Assembly (NCBI GenBank): GCA_936924635.1
Contig: CAKZHP010000035.1
Location: 1-18,909, forward strand
Length of the DNA stretch: 18,909 bases
Source: an uncultured Propionibacteriaceae bacterium
GTDB lineage: Bacteria > Actinomycetota > Actinomycetes > Propionibacteriales > Propionibacteriaceae
Direction of reading: 5' to 3'
Shown: positions 16,832-18,909 of the stretch, piece by piece
Numbering within the stretch: the stretch's first letter is position 1
Layout: every line of letters begins with the position of its first letter
Program-made: the position numbers and the translations under genes
Notes under the pieces: generated by a model
The model's input: the letters and a program-made list of their open reading frames with translations, nothing else
The model's database searches: none
What the model was told of the DNA's origin: nothing

Positions 16832-17512
16832 TCAGTGCAGCGACAGGTGCTGCGACAACCCCGCTGGTGAGAGCAGCTCTTGAAGGTGCTGGGTGACCAC
16901 CGTGGCGGCCTCGGCGACCGTGGGTGGGCTTGTCAGCTCGGCGGCGAGCGTGGTGACACCGGCGTCCGCGATCCCGCAAGGGACGATGCGGTCGAACACG
17001 GCGAGGTCCTGGCAGACGTTGAGCGAGAACCCGTGAAGGGTGGTGTGGCGGCTCACGCGGATGCCGATCTGCACCAGCTTGCGCTCCGGCTTCCCTCCGG
17101 AGGCGGGCAGCCAGACGCCCGAGCGGCCCTCGACGCGCACCGGGTCCAGCCCGTACGTGCGGATGGCCCGGATCAGCGCCTCCTCCAGGCGCCGTACGTA
17201 GTCGACCACGTACACGCCGTCAGGCAGACCGATGATGGGGTAGCCCACGAGCTGCCCGGGGCCGTGCCAGGTGATCTTGCCGCCGCGGTCCACGTCCACC
17301 ACGGGGGTGCCGTCCTGGGGTCGCTCGTGGGGCTCCGTGCGCCGGCCCGCCGTGTACACGTCGGCATGCTGCAGCAGCAGCACCGTCGCCGGGCGGGAAC
17401 CGTCGGCCACCTCGGCATGGATGCGGCGCTGCTCGTCCCACGCCGCCGAGAAGTCGACGAGACGGGGGGGCTGCTCGTCCAGCCCCACGCGCAGGATCTC
17501 CAGGTCGCTCAC
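16832..17512 (-). CDS. lipB: Lipoyl(octanoyl) transferase
   Basis: A 226-residue enzyme that moves octanoyl from acyl carrier protein to the lipoyl domains of E2 and H proteins. Motifs are LLLQHADVYTAGRRTEPHE (45-63), RGGKITWHGPGQLVGYP (76-92), the catalytic Lys in RKLVQIGIRVSRH (K145), GFSLNVCQDL (161-170) and the catalytic Cys in IVPCGI (C179). The GTG at 17512 is chosen because the usual family start is near MSDLE and because a promoter with -10 six bases away precedes it. An open frame extends to an ATG at 17599, but that would overlap the divergent zinc-ribbon gene and add a tail unlike the family. No ribosome binding site is at the GTG; a leaderless message is likely. Confidence 0.93.
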   Translation of the reverse strand: MSDLEILRVGLDEQPPRLVDFSAAWDEQRRIHAEVADGSRPATVLLLQHADVYTAGRRTEPHERPQDGTPVVDVDRGGKITWHGPGQLVGYPIIGLPDGVYVVDYVRRLEEALIRAIRTYGLDPVRVEGRSGVWLPASGGKPERKLVQIGIRVSRHTTLHGFSLNVCQDLAVFDRIVPCGIADAGVTTLAAELTSPPTVAEAATVVTQHLQELLSPAGLSQHLSLH

Positions 17513-17518
17513 CCTGCG

Positions 17519-17547
17519 ACCGTACGCCCACGAAGCAGACCGGTCAT
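17519..17547 (-). promoter_or_regulatory. Candidate promoter of lipB
   Basis: On the minus strand, ATGACC (17542-17547) and TACGGT (17519-17524) are 17 bases apart. The first matches the central TGAC of TTGACA and the second fits TANNNT. Six bases separate the -10 from the GTG, placing transcription start at the start codon. The site lies in the 85-base gap shared with the divergent zinc-ribbon gene, for which I found no clear promoter. Confidence 0.5.
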
Positions 17548-17597
17548 GGGGCGCCCGCCCTTTGGCACCATGGGACGTCGACACCAAGGAGGCACCC

Positions 17598-17816
17598 ATG
17601 ACCTACGACAACTACCCCGCGCCGGGTGAGGGCGAGGCGATGATGCCGCCACCAGCGGTCGGCGGCAGCGTGACGCTGGTGTGCCCAGTCTGCGCGGGCA
17701 CCGCCTTCCGCGCCGAGGAGGTGCGGGCGCAGGGCAGGCACGGCTTCAGCTCGTTCGTCTTCCAGGCCATGATCTGCACCGCCTGCCGCCACACGTCGTT
17801 CTTCTGGCTCGAGTAG
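17598..17816 (+). CDS. Small zinc-ribbon protein of unknown function
   Basis: A 72-residue protein. The start ATG has AAGGAGG five bases upstream, the strongest ribosome binding site in the window, which decides it over the longer open frame. After a Pro/Gly-rich, acidic N terminus come CPVC (C29, C32) and CTAC (C60, C63), a four-Cys zinc-ribbon layout, with GRHGFSSFVFQAMI between and HTSFFWLE at the end. I do not recognise a named family; similar short zinc-ribbon proteins are often annotated as hypothetical in actinobacteria. It is divergent from lipB and convergent with the E2 gene, so it stands alone as a transcription unit. A role in nucleic-acid or protein binding is possible but unproven. 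Confidence 0.8.
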   Translation: MTYDNYPAPGEGEAMMPPPAVGGSVTLVCPVCAGTAFRAEEVRAQGRHGFSSFVFQAMICTACRHTSFFWLE

Positions 17817-17824
17817 ATGCACGT

Positions 17825-17858
17825 CGACGGCCGCCCCGATCGCTCGGGACGGCCGTCG
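17825..17858. terminator. Bidirectional hairpin between the zinc-ribbon and E2 genes
   Basis: A 9-base stem, CGACGGCCG with CGGCCGTCG, continues after one C/A mismatch into a 5-base stem (CCCGA/TCGGG) with a TCGC loop. It fills most of the 51-base gap between two convergent stops and is about nine bases from each. It has no flanking T or A run, but its position and symmetry make a two-way terminator the best reading. Confidence 0.75.
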
Positions 17859-17867
17859 TCGCGTGTC

Positions 17868-18909
17868 TCAGAGGCCGAGCTCGGCCCCGAAGTCGCCGCC
17901 CTCGAGGCGGGCCTTCACCGCCGACAGGAAGCGGGCCGCGTCGGCGCCGTCGACCAGCCGGTGGTCGTAGCTCATCGACAGGTACATCATGTCGCGCACC
18001 GCGATGATCTCGCCGAGCTGCTCGTCCTCGAGCACCACGGGCCGCTTCACGAGCGCGCCGGTGCCGAGGATGGCCACCTGCGGCTGGTTGACGATCGGCG
18101 TGTCGAACAGCGTGCCGGCCGAGCCGTAGTTGGTGATGGTGAAGGTGCCGCCGGTCAGCTCGTCGGGGGTCACCTTGTTCGAACGCGTACGCGAGGCCAG
18201 GTCACCGATCTTCTTGGCGAGCCCGGCGACGTTGAGGTCGCCCGCGTCCTTGATGACCGGCACCAGGAGGCCCTTCTCCGTGTCCACCGCGATGCCGATG
18301 TGCTCGCCGTCGGGGTAGGTGATGGTGCCGGCCTCGGTGTCGATGGTCGCGTTGACCTTCGGGAACTGCTTGAGGGCCTCGATGGCCGCCTTCGTGATGA
18401 AGGGCAGGTACGACAGCGAGGCGCCCTCCCGCTTCTTGAAGTCGTCCTTCACCTTGGCCCGCAGCCGCGAGATGAGGGTCAGGTCGACCTCGACCGTGGC
18501 GGTCAGCTGCGCGGAGACCTGCAGCGACTCCACCATGCGGCGCGCGATCGTGCTGCGCAGGCGGGAGATCTTCTCGCTGGTGCCGCGCACCGACGAGGCA
18601 TCGGCCGTGGCGGCCGAGGCTGCCTGCGGCGCAGCGCCGGCCTGGGCCGCGGGAGCGGCGGCAGCCTTCTTCGCCGCCTCGGCCGCATCCAGGACGTCCT
18701 GCTTGCGGATGCGGCCACCCACGCCTGTGCCGGTGATCGACGCCAGGTCGACGCCGTTCTGGGCGGCGAGCTTGCGCACCAAGGGCGTCACGTAGCTGTC
18801 ACCCTCCTCCCCGCCGCGGCGAGGGGCGACGGCGTTGGCCTGCGACTCCGACGCCCCGGCCGGCTGCGCCTTCGGCGCGGGCTGGGCCGGTGCGGGCTGG
18901 GCTGCGGGC
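17868..18909 (-). CDS. sucB: Dihydrolipoamide acyltransferase E2, C-terminal part (probably 2-oxoglutarate dehydrogenase)
   Basis: The frame is open to the right edge, so the N-terminal lipoyl domains and the start lie outside. The visible 346 residues begin in an Ala/Pro linker (PAAQPAPAQPAPKAQ), followed by the peripheral subunit-binding domain YVTPLVRKLAAQNGVDL and GTGVGGRIRKQDVLDAA (about 18794-18680), another Ala-rich linker, and the catalytic acyltransferase domain. The catalytic motif is SYDHRLVDG, with His at 17961-17963. It transfers acyl groups from lipoyl arms to CoA. The neighbouring lipB supports the SucB/OdhB-type E2 of actinobacteria, but a pyruvate dehydrogenase E2 cannot be ruled out without the front half. 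The gene ends just before the shared hairpin. Confidence 0.9.
   Translation of the reverse strand, partial: PAAQPAPAQPAPKAQPAGASESQANAVAPRRGGEEGDSYVTPLVRKLAAQNGVDLASITGTGVGGRIRKQDVLDAAEAAKKAAAAPAAQAGAAPQAASAATADASSVRGTSEKISRLRSTIARRMVESLQVSAQLTATVEVDLTLISRLRAKVKDDFKKREGASLSYLPFITKAAIEALKQFPKVNATIDTEAGTITYPDGEHIGIAVDTEKGLLVPVIKDAGDLNVAGLAKKIGDLASRTRSNKVTPDELTGGTFTITNYGSAGTLFDTPIVNQPQVAILGTGALVKRPVVLEDEQLGEIIAVRDMMYLSMSYDHRLVDGADAARFLSAVKARLEGGDFGAELGL

Noticed and set aside
16656..16979. 107-codon minus-strand frame with an apolar C-terminal stretch, considered as a pilin or small membrane protein
   Set aside because: It starts inside lipB in another frame and has no ribosome binding site. 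Its lower part uses many A/T-ending codons unlike the host, and it lacks the leader and Glu-5 pattern of Flp pilins.
17512..17599. Extended LipB start at the minus-strand ATG at 17599
   Set aside because: It would overlap the zinc-ribbon gene's start and ribosome binding site and add 29 residues unlike the family N terminus.

Overview
The window is high-GC DNA with dense, often overlapping genes, frequent GTG starts and strong third-position GC. It carries an actinobacterial-type lipoate block (E2 of a 2-oxoacid dehydrogenase, lipB, lipA, a DUF4191 protein) and a tad pilus locus without outer-membrane parts. Together these suggest a Gram-positive actinobacterium, perhaps of the Nocardioidaceae/Propionibacteriales. 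The family placement is inference; no rRNA or species marker is present.

Layout, left to right. 1-1418 (+): the end of an RDD-family membrane protein, then a GT4 glycosyltransferase. 1400-6062 (-): an L-rhamnose catabolic operon read as rhaI, a rhaD/dehydrogenase fusion, and rhaB. An imperfect operator-like palindrome lies upstream at 6117-6136. 6063-6898: a gene-poor stretch holding the decayed 3' end of an LPXTG-anchored surface protein and its probable terminator. 6899-10407 (-): lipA, a DUF4191 membrane protein and an ABC-F ATPase, tightly packed. 10440-16495 (-): six coupled tad genes (cpaB/rcpC, tadZ, tadA, tadB, tadC, prepilin peptidase). 16496-16831: a leader of unusually low GC with no recognisable gene. 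16832-17512 (-): lipB, divergent from a small zinc-ribbon gene (17598-17816, +). 17868-18909 (-): the C-terminal part of a dihydrolipoamide acyltransferase.

How the genes fit together. RhaI, RhaB and RhaD convert L-rhamnose to L-rhamnulose, then to rhamnulose-1-phosphate, then to DHAP and L-lactaldehyde; the fused dehydrogenase domain probably oxidises the lactaldehyde. LipB transfers octanoyl groups to lipoyl domains such as that of the E2, and LipA inserts the sulfurs. The tad genes supply the motor, platform, localisation ATPase and processing peptidase of a Flp-type pilus, but no pilin or TadE-like pseudopilin is visible here.

I found no clear new biological system. The points most worth a second look are the tad locus lying between lipB and lipA, the matching leaderless-type promoter arrangement of lipB and lipA, the surface-protein relic with an in-frame TAG where a Tyr codon is expected, and the low-GC leader upstream of cpaB.
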